Shown one piece after another: positions 53,902-64,000 of a stretch of 64,000 nt of DNA (positions are counted from its first letter, which is position 1; each line of letters opens with the position of its first letter). This DNA is from Chondrilla cf. caribensis (Eukaryota > Porifera > Demospongiae > Chondrillida > Chondrillidae). The notes beneath the pieces are model-generated. The model did no database searches. It saw nothing but the letters and a program-made list of their open reading frames with translations, and was not told where the DNA came from. The translations under genes were made by a program, and so were the position numbers. The stretch lies in NCBI GenBank assembly GCA_964020155.1, contig OZ026548.1, positions 6,363,397 to 6,427,396 on the forward strand, written 5' to 3'.

Positions 53902-56362
53902 ATGGCGCTGCTTTGCTCCAGTGGGTTGAAAGGTTGCTTTTGTTCTTTATCGTTTAGTGGTAGTTACGTAAGTTTTTTGTGTAGTTTGCCAAGAAGTTCC
54001 CGAAGATCCAGTCTTGTCACCTGCATCAAAGCAGGTTTTCGAAAAGCGACTGATTGTTAAGTTTATCGAAGAGAACGGTTCCGATCCAGTGACGGGTGAA
54101 CCACTGGCTGTTGAAGACCTGATTGAAATTAAATGTACGAATGTTTAATATGTTTAATTATTCGTAGTTTTATTAGCTACGTGAATACACCTTCTATTCA
54201 TTAGCCAATCGTCTCGTTCGTCCAAGACCTCCTTCAGCAACAAGCATTCCCGCCATTCTTAAGTTACTTCAAGATGAATGGGTATGTCCTAGAATTATGG
54301 ATCTGTTGGCCAATCCAGTACTTTCTGCGTCCGCTTTGTAGGATGCAACTATGCTCCATACCTTCACTCTGAGACAGCAGCTCCAGTCTGCTCGTCAAGA
54401 GCTGTCACATGCCCTCTACCAAAGGGATGCTGCCTGTAGAGTGATCGCTCGATTGAACAAGGAGCTACAAGCTGCCAGAGAAGGTACAATGGTGAAGGTG
54501 TTTGTATACTAATGGTTAACGTTCGTTATTGTGCACTTGCAGCACTGGCTAGTCTAAAGCCTCAAGGGGGTACATATGCAACAATTGTGGAGGAAGAAGG
54601 AGGAGTGGGTGAGGAGATGGACCAGGGACCAACTGAGAGCATTGAGGAGATCATGATCAAGGTATGTGTGTATCTGTATGAGGAATATGGACCTACGTGA
54701 CCTCTGCTTGTGCATACCTTGGATAAGCTCACTGAAACTGCGGCCAGTCTAACTGCTGAAAGGAAGAAGAAAGGGAAAAAGATTCCTGAAGACCTCACCC
54801 CTCCAGATGTCATCAGCACATTTCAGCAACAGTCTTCACATCCTGTGAGTGGATGTAATGCACATGACCTCCCCTAGTAACCAAATTCTTCCCCTGCCCT
54901 TCCAGGGTTTGCACAGTGCCAGTGTCCCTGGCATTCTGTCGTTGGATGTTTCTTCCGATTCGTCTCGTGTTGTTACTGGAGGGAATGATAAGAATGTCAT
55001 TGTCTTTGATAATAATTCAGAGAAGGTTGGTTGAAGGCTCTTGGTGTGTCAACCAATGATGTGAATGATCAATCTGGTTCGTGTAGATTCTGTCCACTCT
55101 GAAGGGCCACACCAAGAAAGTAACTGACGTTATTTTCCACATTTCTGGTGGCACAGTCATATCCTCCTCACCAGATTCCACCATCAGAGTGTGGGACATT
55201 GCTAGTTCAACTCTCAAAACTACTGTCAAAGTAGGTTATATTTGACAAGTGTGAATGCATTGCTTGAACCCTTGGTTTGTGTGATGGGTGTGGATGTGGG
55301 TTGGTTTGTGTGATGGGTGTGGATGTGGGTTGATTTGTGTGATGGGTGTGGATGTGGGTTGATTTGTGTGATGGATGTGGATGTGGGTTGATTTGTATGA
55401 TGGGTGTGGATGTGGGTTGATTTGCCCCCCCCCCCCCCCTTTCGTCCCAGGCTCACAGCAATGCCGTCACTGGAATCAGCCTTCATCCTACTGGTGACTA
55501 TCTCCTGAGCTCTTCCCTTGACAACCATTGGGCATTCTCTGATATTAGGAATGGAATTGTAGTTGCAAAGGGAAGTGACTCTTCTTCACCTGGTGGGTTG
55601 ACCTGTTCCCAATTCCATCCGGATGGGCTTATTTTTGGAACAGGAACTGAGGATAGTATTATTAAGATATGGGATCTCAAAGAGAGCACCAATGTTGCAA
55701 ACTTCCCTGGACACAACGGAGCCGTCTCTTGCATCTCCTTCTCCGAGAACGGGTAAGCACCTCTGAGTCGTTGCCATGGATATTCATCAATGCCCTTCTG
55801 TTACCATAGTTACTACCTGGCAACAGCTGCTGAAGACTCAACAGTAAAGCTTTGGGATCTGCGAAAATTGAAGAACTTCCGAACCATCGAGTTGGCTGAG
55901 AATTATGAGATCAAGTCATTGACATTTGATAGAAGTGGAGCTTATTTGGCTATAGCAGGGACAGATATCCAGTAAGTCCACGTTGTACATATTGTCACTG
56001 TTTTGGTGTGCCATTGTACATATTGTCAGTGTTCTGGTGTGCCATTGTACATATTGTCACTGTTCTGGTGTGCAATTGTCACTTTCTAGAATCCACCAAT
56101 CAAAGCAATGGAACGTTCTCAAGATTTTAACAGGTGAATTTTGTGCTACATCGTCTGGCATATTGCAGCTACACCATCTCACCCTGATCCACAGATGTTA
56201 TATTGAGGGACAAATTGCTGTGTAGGACATGGTGGTTGAGGTGTGTGTGTCGTCTATTCCACAGATCATGTTGGGACAGTCAACTGTGTTCGCTTCGGAA
56301 AGAATGCTGCCTTTGTTGCCTCTGTTGGGATGGACAGGACATTAAAGTTCTTCAGCCCCTGA
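53902..56362 (+). CDS. PRPF19: Pre-mRNA processing factor 19 (U-box E3, WD40)
   Basis: Twelve exons with consistent phases give 497 residues: 53902-53920, 53985-54134, 54205-54281, 54342-54483, 54543-54661, 54728-54844, 54906-55025, 55087-55230, 55451-55752, 55810-55971, 56090-56133 and 56265-56362. The U-box is at the N-terminus ([19 protein letters not shown]). [18 protein letters not shown] and [17 protein letters not shown] form the tetramerising coiled coil. [14 protein letters not shown] leads into seven WD40 repeats ([28 protein letters not shown]), ending [14 protein letters not shown]19 is the core of the NTC/Prp19 complex that activates the spliceosome by non-proteolytic ubiquitination. 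The acceptor before exon 6 (ATAAG) is weak. Confidence 0.95.
55276..55425. repeat. 29-bp minisatellite in PRPF19 intron 8
   Basis: Five copies of a 29-bp unit (core TTTGTGTGATGGGTGTGGAT) followed by a run of about 15 C before the acceptor. Confidence 0.9.
55978..56080. repeat. 31-bp minisatellite at PRPF19 intron 10 donor
   Basis: Three copies of a 31-bp unit (core TTGTACATATTGTCACTGTT) starting within about six bases of the GTAAGT donor at 55972 and filling the intron. Confidence 0.88.
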
Positions 56363-56538
56363 CCACCATTTTGTTTGAAGATGGTTATGAAGACACACCC
56401 ACTTACGTAGGCCATAACCTTGTTTGAACATCAATTTTACCTATTAATACATCACCACTACATCACCACTACATCACCACTACAATAGTGCTACATTGTG
56501 TTATTAGCATAAATATCTATTCACATTATAAAAGAGAG
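56363..56538. other. Convergent 3' region of PRPF19 and NAA25
   Basis: 176 bp between convergent stops. Includes three copies of a 12-bp CATCACCACTA unit near 56448-56482. No gene. Confidence 0.5.
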
Positions 56539-59500
56539 TTACAAATTCAACTGTTTTAAAATAGCCTCCATTCGAGAATACTTGTGTTTGAGAACAGCTT
56601 CACATTCGGAAAAGGAAGTGTTATAGCTTTCAGCCATGGTCTGGTAGACGTTAATTTCGGTAGGTAGATCCTGTGGAGCAAAGCATGTGGTGAGATTACT
56701 ATGGCTCAGATGACAAGTGGGAATAAGTCTAGGATGTAGCTACAAGAAGTATTACCTTCTCTGGACCATATTTCTCATTGATCGTTAGCTTTTTCATCAA
56801 ATCAGAGATGTTTGCTGCTTTTGGAAATAGCTTGATTTGATGGCACACACGGTCAATGACATTCATGAATGCATCTATGAACCAGGCAAAGTGGGGACGA
56901 CAAGCCTCCAGACAACTCTTCTCCTAATGCCAAAATTAGAAATCTTACTTAAAAAAGAAGTAAACGAGAATTAATAACAGCAACAAACCTGTTTTCTTTT
57001 CTTTTTCCTCTTGGACATGTGACTATTGCTATGGCAACCACCAATGATCTCTGTTGCACATTCACAAAGTAGGGCTACTACAGATACAACCTGAGCAACA
57101 CCAGTAGACACTCCCACATCAGCTCAAAGTTAGCGATATCTCAGATCAACTTAGGTGTGGTTACCTGTGTGAAAACAGCCAGAGTTTCAGTGGCAATTGG
57201 AGATTTCTTCAACATGTCCAAAGGAGTACAGTCAGGACACTCTGTAGAGCAGGGTGGATGCTTTAGATAATGCGAGTGGCAAGGGTGTGTGTTCCGTGCT
57301 CCACTCACCATCTTGGCTGCCACCGTCAATGATATTCTGAAGAGTGGCATAATCATCCATGGACAGTCCATCAATTCGAACATCTGAGAGGACAGTTCTG
57401 CTTCACAAGTGTTGTGAACACGTTGGACAGACAGACACATACCTTCAAATATCCCAACGACTGACTCTAGGCTTTCTTTCACTTGAGCCTCAATCTTGTC
57501 ATCTATAAAGTTCATAATCATCAATTGTGTGCGTGTGTTGTGTGTGTGTGTGTGTGTTTGTGATCAGTACAAACCAGTTTTAGAATCCTTCAAAGTTAGT
57601 ACAGTCTTTAAAACAATGAGGATAACTTTATCAAAGTTATATTTCAGTAGAACAGTAATCTCACACAGAGGAGGTGCCCGGATGGGGATCTACAGGAGGG
57701 GAGCTGTCAAAACTGCACTAGGTCTCAGACATTCACACTCACCAGTCTGACAACTGCATCCTCTCCCCCCACCACAAGAGGGTGGTCACGTGCCTTCTTG
57801 ATGACAGCCTCAAGTTGACACAGGACTTCTCTGAATGAAGGGCAGTCAGAGTCTGCTTCAGTAATGTGGACAGCCATTTTAATTCCTTTCATAGCAGTCA
57901 TCAAAAACTCAAAGTAGACACACTGCAGCACCGGAGAAAGGAGATGTAGCACAGACCAGCATGTGTACATGTATGTCATCTAACCTCCAAGTGGAAGGAA
58001 CTCTTCACATCCTCTGCAGTCAGCACTTGCCCAGGTGGTCCGTAGTCATCAAAGACCTTCAGGTCTCTGTTATCAACAAGTTCTTCAGCTGTAACTATGG
58101 AGACAAAGCATTGATAAACACAGCAAACCTGGAGACCTAAGACCTGACCATACCTGAGATCTCTGGTGAGAAGAGATGAAGACTGTTCTGCTTGATGTCT
58201 GGTAAACTATGGATAGAGTGGGTTAAAGTGAGTAACTGCTTCCTCAGCTGAAGAAGGTGCCAGGAATAAGATTGGCTCAGACGCTTCTGAAGGTCAGCAA
58301 GTTCAATGACAACGTGAAACGACCCATTCTTGTAGGACTGAATCACGTACTCTCCCACCTAGTGAAGACATGCACAGCTGCACACTCAGACACTCCCAAC
58401 TGAAAACGAACACACCTCCTTTTCAGCATTCCAGTAAAATTTCAAACTAAATTCAAAGAAGTCTTTACAGAGTGGGAATATTCCACTGGTCATCATACAT
58501 CTATGGAGGAGGTACCTGTGGGGGCGTGGCATATGTGATGTGCAGTATTTCAGTCAGTGGACCACACCCCTCAACCTACCCCACTGTGTCCACCTGTATT
58601 TGCTTAATATCCAAGATATCGTAGATCTGTGCGCACCGTTCAAACACGCCTGTCACAGAAGGCAGACAAATACATTTCCAGTTATATTTCAATACAAATT
58701 CTACAACTTCCCATACCCAGTTTGGTGTACAGTTTTAAAAGTAGAAGTGAAATTTGAGCATTGCCCTGACTTCTCCTCCTGGCTGTCTCCAGCACGACTA
58801 CAGTGTCCACCAGCAGACTGTGCGTCTTGGTCTCCTGGTACACTTCAAACATCAGGTGGGCATACAGAATGATGTAGGAGTCAGCTGGGTGCCACTCTGT
58901 GGTGTACACATCCTCTCCTTGTCAACAGGAGAATAACAATTGATAATAAGTGACTGCACAGTAACCAAGGCAACAGCAAGTACAACAAGACAAACCTAGT
59001 TTTAACCCTTTGATATAATCGCAATGAATGGCTAGTGCTAGAGCCTCCTTCTCCTGGGCTGTGAGATGGCAGTAGCCTCCACACAGCCTCCTCATCTGGA
59101 GCAGTGCAATGTGCTGCTGCATTCGGCAGACCTGCCAGGAGACATGACAACAACTACATGAGTCCGCTGGTGTACAAACAGCATTAGGCTACAATGGACC
59201 GACATGCAGTTTCCTGTCGTCCTCTGAACACTCATAACTGATGGGGTGGGTCTCCACAAAAGAGGCCATTCTCTCCAACAGCAATTTCTTTTCTTCCTCC
59301 AGCAGCAATGGAATAAAAATGTGAACATCTTCAAAAAAACAAATTTTGGAACCGAATTTCTCAAAGTAAGCCATAAGACCCACAACTGGTGATTCTGGAT
59401 GGGAAGACAGTGAGTGTGTATTGAGGGGCTATGACAAACAAATGTACCCCAGCCATACCTAAGTCAAGTACTTGTTTCCATTCCAATTCCCAGTTTACTG

Positions 59501-61006
59501 CCTTCAGCTGTCTCAATAGTTCCAACTGTGCCAAATAAGGTGCTCTTGCAAATGACTTTCCATCTTTGTCCTGTTCACTCACAATGGATGTAATGAAGGA
59601 ATGGGCTTTTTGGAGGTGTTGAGGATTTGAGCAACTCAACTGGACCATCACAGTGATGTAGTCAACGTAGTAGGACCACTGATCAGGACTGACATCAAGA
59701 GAATACGTTGAGATGGAAGCCAAGGACCAGTTACTGACAGAAGACAGAGAATAGTACTGGGTGCACGTACTTTTTCTGAATTAACTCTGTAAGCTTCAGG
59801 GATGCATGTTCTAATTTCCCACTTTTGAGCAAAGACTCAATCAGTAATCTCCCGTGTTCTTCTGGGCCAGAAATACGACTCCCTTAAGAGTACAGGAGAA
59901 GCAACATATGATGCTGACCGAACTGCAATGAGTGTGCCACTAAGGACTGGACACTGTATACCACAGACAGTTGGCTTACCTAGAGGACCTTCAAGCAATT
60001 CAGTAATTTTCTCATATTTTTCCAACCTATCCAAAATCATTATGTACATTTTGACTTCTAGAATAGGGAAGAAAAATACATTCGCCACAACACAGCCTGT
60101 TCATGTTTGCACTGGCCACAGGAAGCCCTTCCATTACCTGCTTCAGCATCAATCTTCTTCTCTTCCATGAACTTTTCCACCATTCTCTCAGCCAATGGCA
60201 AGTACATGGTCTTCTCCATTGCTGGGTTGGTGTAGCCTTGCATGAATATGCTCATCACTCCCCAAAAGTAGTAAGGATTGTTGGGCACAACCTTGTGCAG
60301 GGCTAGTGCTGTCTACAGAGCAAACAGTGAACATGTTCAATGGTCAGTACCAGCCTGACTCACACCCAGAGGACCTGTTGTTGCTTGTGATAATTCCGGA
60401 CTCTCACGTACGACATGAACAAGTGACTAAGGAGCTCGTCGTTCTTGGGACAGATCTTCACAGCAGTGTCGTATATTTCACAAACCTTTTCAGCTAAAAT
60501 TAATAGTTGAAATAGGACAAGTACACAAACTGAAGGGTAATGTTGATCAAGACATTAACATACGTTGGTTAGTTTCTCTGTAGTACAAGGTCATCGCCTG
60601 TAGAGTGGGGTCGTCGTATGGTTCCATCCTCATCACTTCTTCCGATACTTGCTGACTTTCTGAACCCTTCCCCATTCGATGGAGAGCTAATGCCTTCAGC
60701 GCCTGAGCATAAATATATGCAAACAACAATTAGTATTGTATTCGAGGGAAAGTGGAGAGGATTCACACCAATGGTCATGCTGTGCCCGTGCTCTACGTTA
60801 CCTTGGCACATATCAGATCACTCTGCTTCTTGATCATTTTGTCCGCTAATTGGACGGCTTTTTTAAACTGACCGTTATCAATTGCATCTACATAGTTATA
60901 CATAAAACATCATCGATAGGACACGAAGTACTGGGATATTCCCTACAGCCACCAGCATACCATAAATTGGTCGAAGGCGACGTTCGGTTACTTCTCTGGC
61001 AGCCAT
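56539..61006 (-). CDS. NAA25: NatB N-terminal acetyltransferase auxiliary subunit
   Basis: A multi-exon gene from MAAREVTERRLRPIY (exon 1, 61006 inward, GTATGC donor) to LKHKYSRMEAILKQLNL-stop at 56539. The N-terminal half is TPR-like: AKALKALALHRMGKG, MTLYYRETNQ, NPYYFWGVMSIFMQG, LPLAERMVEKFMEEKKI, MYIMILDRLEKYEKI. Middle exons have YVDYITVMVQL, APYLAQLELLRQLK and YLRTMSEYVIQSY-like helices, and the C-terminal exons contain a Lys/Arg patch (KRKKRKQ, about 56995-57010). The order follows human NAA25 to the end. NAA25 anchors NAA20 to the ribosome; NatB acetylates Met-Asp, Met-Glu, Met-Asn and Met-Gln N-termini. Exon joins were inferred by homology, not computed one by one. Faces RWDD4 across 41 bp. 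Confidence 0.92.
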
Positions 61007-61047
61007 TTTCTAAGCACGAGAGAGGGAATCCCCCTCCTTCGAGCCCG
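61007..61047. promoter_or_regulatory. 41-bp divergent promoter between NAA25 and RWDD4
   Basis: The shortest head-to-head gap in the window. It contains GAGAGAGGGAATCCCCCTCC and no TATA box or CRE. The RWDD4 start could lie further downstream, which would lengthen the gap. Confidence 0.55.
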
Positions 61048-62031
61048 ATGTTGGAACAAGAGGTTGGCAACATGAGGCTGACGTTTATATGTCGAAAAAC
61101 AGCTTTTACATAGTGTTTCGGTTTATTTAGGAAGAGCTTGAAGTACTAAGATCAATCTACGAAGGAGACGAATGCTTTAAGGAAGTCAACTCAAACGTAT
61201 TTCAGTTTAGAGTGAGTTGGCGTATATTCAGTACAAAGTTTAGCTTTCTTACTGTCACTTGCTCAGTGGAATGTGTATGCTATAGGTGGGGAATAGCGGA
61301 GAGCCGAAATCATTCCTCGTCCAATTGACGTGGCCTAGTACATACCCGGACAGTGCTCCTTTGATTAGCTTGGACAACTTCTACAATGTTCATCTGTAAG
61401 TTGTTTAAGTTGACCTAGTGTGCTATGTGAAAGAGATAATGATAAATTCAATGTAGTTCGAAGGAATCGAAAGACTTTATTTTGGACCGTATTACAGAAC
61501 AAGTAAATGGACTGGTATTCTTCTTCTCTTGTTCTCTGTGGTAGTGGTTCTGTTAACTGATTACTTCAGGCGATGACCATGGTTGGCTCTCCAATGACAT
61601 ATTCTTTGTTTGAGTTTGTGAGAGAATCAGCTGAAGAGCTAGTGACTGTGGAAGAAACACCTCCCCATGATGGGAACAGCGGACGGAGTAAGAAAAAAGA
61701 GAAGAAAGAAGTACTTAGCAAACAGGCAAAGAGGAAGTTAGCTGATCGTACAGGTAGATCGCAGGCAATGGCAGCCTACTTTGTCTATTAACCCTCTGAC
61801 CCGCGCCTTATACTACCGATTTTGTCAACCGGAAGTTTTTAAATATTGGTCTTAACTTAAATATTTCATTTGTTTCCTCAGATGCCAAAGGAGAACTTCC
61901 CAGAGGTTGGAATTGGGTTGACATCATCCAACATGTATGCATTGGGCCCTTCTTGGACATGCGTGGTGTTTGGCTTAGCTATTACTCTCTTATTTGTGTA
62001 GTTGTCCAAGACAGGCCAGAAGGTGGAGTGA
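61048..62031 (+). CDS. RWDD4: RWD domain-containing protein 4
   Basis: Seven exons with consistent phases give 172 residues: 61048-61062, 61131-61211, 61286-61395, 61457-61502, 61570-61753, 61882-61934 and 62002-62031. The RWD domain begins ELEVLRSIYEGDE and includes FLVQLTWPSTYPDSAPLIS. The tail KEVLSKQAKRKLADRT then KGELPRGWNWVDIIQHLSK is the signature of RWDD4. RWD domains share the fold of E2 ubiquitin-conjugating enzymes but lack the active Cys; molecular function of RWDD4 is poorly known. The 15-nt first exon is chosen for frame and position, and another upstream start cannot be excluded. Confidence 0.92.
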
Positions 62032-62179
62032 CCAGCCAAGAGGGATTTCATCAATAACTATTTATTTTACTTCTTACCAACACCATAATTACAAAGAATG
62101 CTACAATTGAAAATAATTTCATTGTTATAATATCACATGAAATCACAAACTTTATGGAAGGCATGTCCATTGTTGACAT
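62032..62179. other. Convergent 3' region of RWDD4 and Deltex
   Basis: 148 AT-rich bases between convergent stops; the two 3' UTRs must be short or overlap. Confidence 0.5.
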
Positions 62180-62763
62180 TTAGTCGATACTGTCTTCAGT
62201 GACGCCTTGTGCTTCCAGCTCCATCAGGACATTGTCCAGGTAGTGAGGATCAGGATAGCCATGGCCGGACGCATTGCTGTGGTTCTCAGTCTTGTGGTGG
62301 ATCTCATTCCACACAATAGCATTTGTAGCTCCAGTGGTGACAGAAGTGCCTATTGTGAAGGTCAGCCTTCTTTTCCAAGCGACCTGAAGTAGCTTTAAAA
62401 CCTTGTTGCCTTTAGGAGAATCAGGTAAGTAGCATCTTCTGGGAAAGCTATAGGCATTGAAAGTCTGTCCTTCCTGAAGTGAAAAACAACCTGTAAAGAT
62501 ACACACATCAATTGCATGTTGATTGCCATTGAACCTGGTCTCGTCCTGATGTGAAACTGTATGTTATCTCAATGGTCCCACAACCTGGATGGCCTGGAAG
62601 AGGATATGGCTTCTTTGCGTGTGTCATTTGTCCACATTCCAGAGGCATATCTCCCATTTTGATCCCATGAATTTTCTTACAAGTTGGACATCTAAGACCA
62701 ACCTTGCATAGCACAAAGCAAAACATAGTCAATCTAATTGTAGTGACTACATGTGTGTTCGCG

Positions 62764-62819
<56 letters not shown>

Positions 62820-64000
62820 TGTGTGTCAATGTCATTCACATCAGCATTTCTGGAGCTCTTCAAATATTGATCAAAGCAGGTTCTATGGAGCATATGTGCA
62901 CACTTGATCATCCTAACTACGTCCAGTCCGGATATTGAAGGATCGGTGTAGTCTGAATCCTCTGAGAGCTTGCACAAACACACTGGGCAAGGCTGGGGAG
63001 TGTGGACGAAAATTTACATGCTAATCACTCAGCATCAAGTATTCAGACACACACAAACCTCATCTTGGTCAGACTTGAGTGTTTGCACTCGAATAACATA
63101 CTTCAGCATATCTGCGGTTAGAGGAACTTCACAAGCAGTCTTCTTGTTACTACCATCATCGTCACTATCTGAAAGCTCAATTAAAGACGGAGTAGGATAG
63201 GGTACTGTATTTGAAGGGTGCCTCTTGGCTGGAGACGTAGACTTGGCCATTGGGTGGGGTCCTGGGGGATGGTATCCCATAGAATGGGGTCCTGGGGGAT
63301 GGTATCCCATAGAATGGGGTCCTGTAGGACGGTACCCCATAGAATGGGGTCTTGTAAAGTGTGGCCCTTTAGGGTGGGATGCCATACTGGTCTTCTGTAC
63401 ACCACTCTTGCTACTGCCAATGGTATTGCTACTGATACTCCCACCACTGGGTATGCTTGGCAGAGGGGAATGTGAATACGTGGCAGATGAAATCTGCACT
63501 GATGACGGAATAGGCATTACTCCTGGTTGTCCAGCTGGAGGAACAGACATCACGGCTGGTTGTCCACCAATGTAGGGGACTTTCAAATAGTATTGCAAAG
63601 GCATCTTCATTGGAAGGCGTAGTACTTTTCGTCGAGTTCTATAGTGATTGCTGATTTGTGTCATGTAACCATCACTACTGGGAGCGAAATGGATGGTGTA
63701 TGGTATGTAAGCACTGGTGCGAGAGAGGTCGACCTGGCGCAACCCTGCACGGTATCCACGTTCCAGCTCCAACATGGCTGGAATGTCATATAGAACAAAC
63801 TGACCATAGCCCAACTCCCACTGCCATTCTCCTCCACAAGCTTCTGCTTCCAGGATGGGGAGATGCTTTCTTTTCAGAAATAATTTGTGACCTGAATTCA
63901 AATAGATGTTTTGATCATAACAAACGTCACAAAGACTAATCACCCATATCGATCACCTGTCTCCTTATGAACTTGCTGAAAAGTTGTCGTATCAACTAGA
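62180..64000 (-). CDS. DTX: Deltex-family E3 ubiquitin ligase (partial, 5' end outside window)
   Basis: Four 3' exons: 63059-63890, 62840-62992, 62535-62702 and 62180-62473. The first encodes a WWE domain ([18 protein letters not shown], then RTRRKVLR) that in Deltex binds Notch ankyrin repeats or ADP-ribose. A Pro-rich linker with 10-residue repeats follows, then a RING ([28 protein letters not shown]). The C-terminal DTC domain has [28 protein letters not shown] and [14 protein letters not shown], closing in VTEDSID. This order matches DTX1/2/4 rather than DTX3. The RING-DTC pair can ubiquitinate ADP-ribosylated targets in known members. The first WWE should be upstream, beyond 64000. Confidence 0.93.
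62767..62826. repeat. (CT)n(GT)n compound microsatellite in Deltex intron
   Basis: About ten CT units followed by about sixteen GT units on the plus strand, in the intron inside the RING coding region; not at a splice site. Confidence 0.9.
63244..63360. repeat. Coding 30-bp minisatellite in Deltex linker
   Basis: Four copies of a 30-bp unit (core GGGTCCTGGGGGATGGTATC) inside the exon, encoding [14 protein letters not shown] decapeptides on the minus strand. The period keeps frame and copies have diverged (GYRPT, HFTRP), so it is a tolerated coding repeat in the linker between WWE and RING. Confidence 0.9.

Overview
This is a gene-dense stretch of an animal nuclear genome. The genes are split by short GT-AG introns, mostly 50-400 bp, or up to about 1.7 kb where a repeat array has grown inside. 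Deltex, a receptor tyrosine kinase with a split kinase domain, BLOC1S1, NAA25, HECTD4 and TBC1D10 together point to a metazoan. The compact introns, a Mortierella-type front-end fatty acid desaturase, an RTK ectodomain with no familiar vertebrate domain and an RLE-class retroelement make an early-branching animal likely. A sponge is my best guess, unproven from sequence alone.

Layout. 1-1506 (+): 3' part of an ataxin-2-like gene with a PAM2 motif. 1758-2657 (-): QPRT, intronless, facing TBC1D10 (2715-6046, +) across 57 bp. 6570-27004 (-): giant HECT E3 ligase HECTD4. 27695-33940 (-): two nearly identical tandem front-end desaturase genes. 34436-43667 (-): an RTK. 43969-46633 (+): RAD9. 47140-49612 (-): a 5'-truncated RLE non-LTR retrotransposon abutting a tRNA-derived SINE. 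49987-52080 (+): PHKG. 52143-52969 (-): an Rnl2-like RNA ligase. 53479-53856 (-): BLOC1S1, facing PRPF19 (53902-56362, +) across 45 bp. 56539-61006 (-): NAA25, facing RWDD4 (61048-62031, +) across 41 bp. 62180-64000 (-): Deltex, running off the window.

The genes do not form one pathway. They span NAD synthesis, Rab GAP activity, ubiquitin ligation, PUFA synthesis, tyrosine kinase signalling, DNA-damage checkpoint, glycogenolysis, RNA repair, lysosome biogenesis, splicing, N-terminal acetylation and Notch-linked ubiquitination. What links them is probably ancestry. From memory, many human orthologues lie on 12q24 (RAD9B, ATXN2, NAA25, HECTD4, DTX1), 16p11.2 (ATXN2L, QPRT, TBC1D10B, PHKG2) and 11q12-13 (PRPF19, FADS cluster, RAD9A, TBC1D10C), which looks like a conserved animal linkage group.

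The most unusual feature is how tandem repeats are placed. At least eight introns begin exactly at the 5' splice site with a long (GT)n tract, so the donor is the first GT of a microsatellite. At least eight others carry minisatellites that start at, or within a few bases of, the donor, and several of these repeat the donor sequence itself. Minisatellite periods cluster at 28-32 bp although the unit sequences are unrelated.
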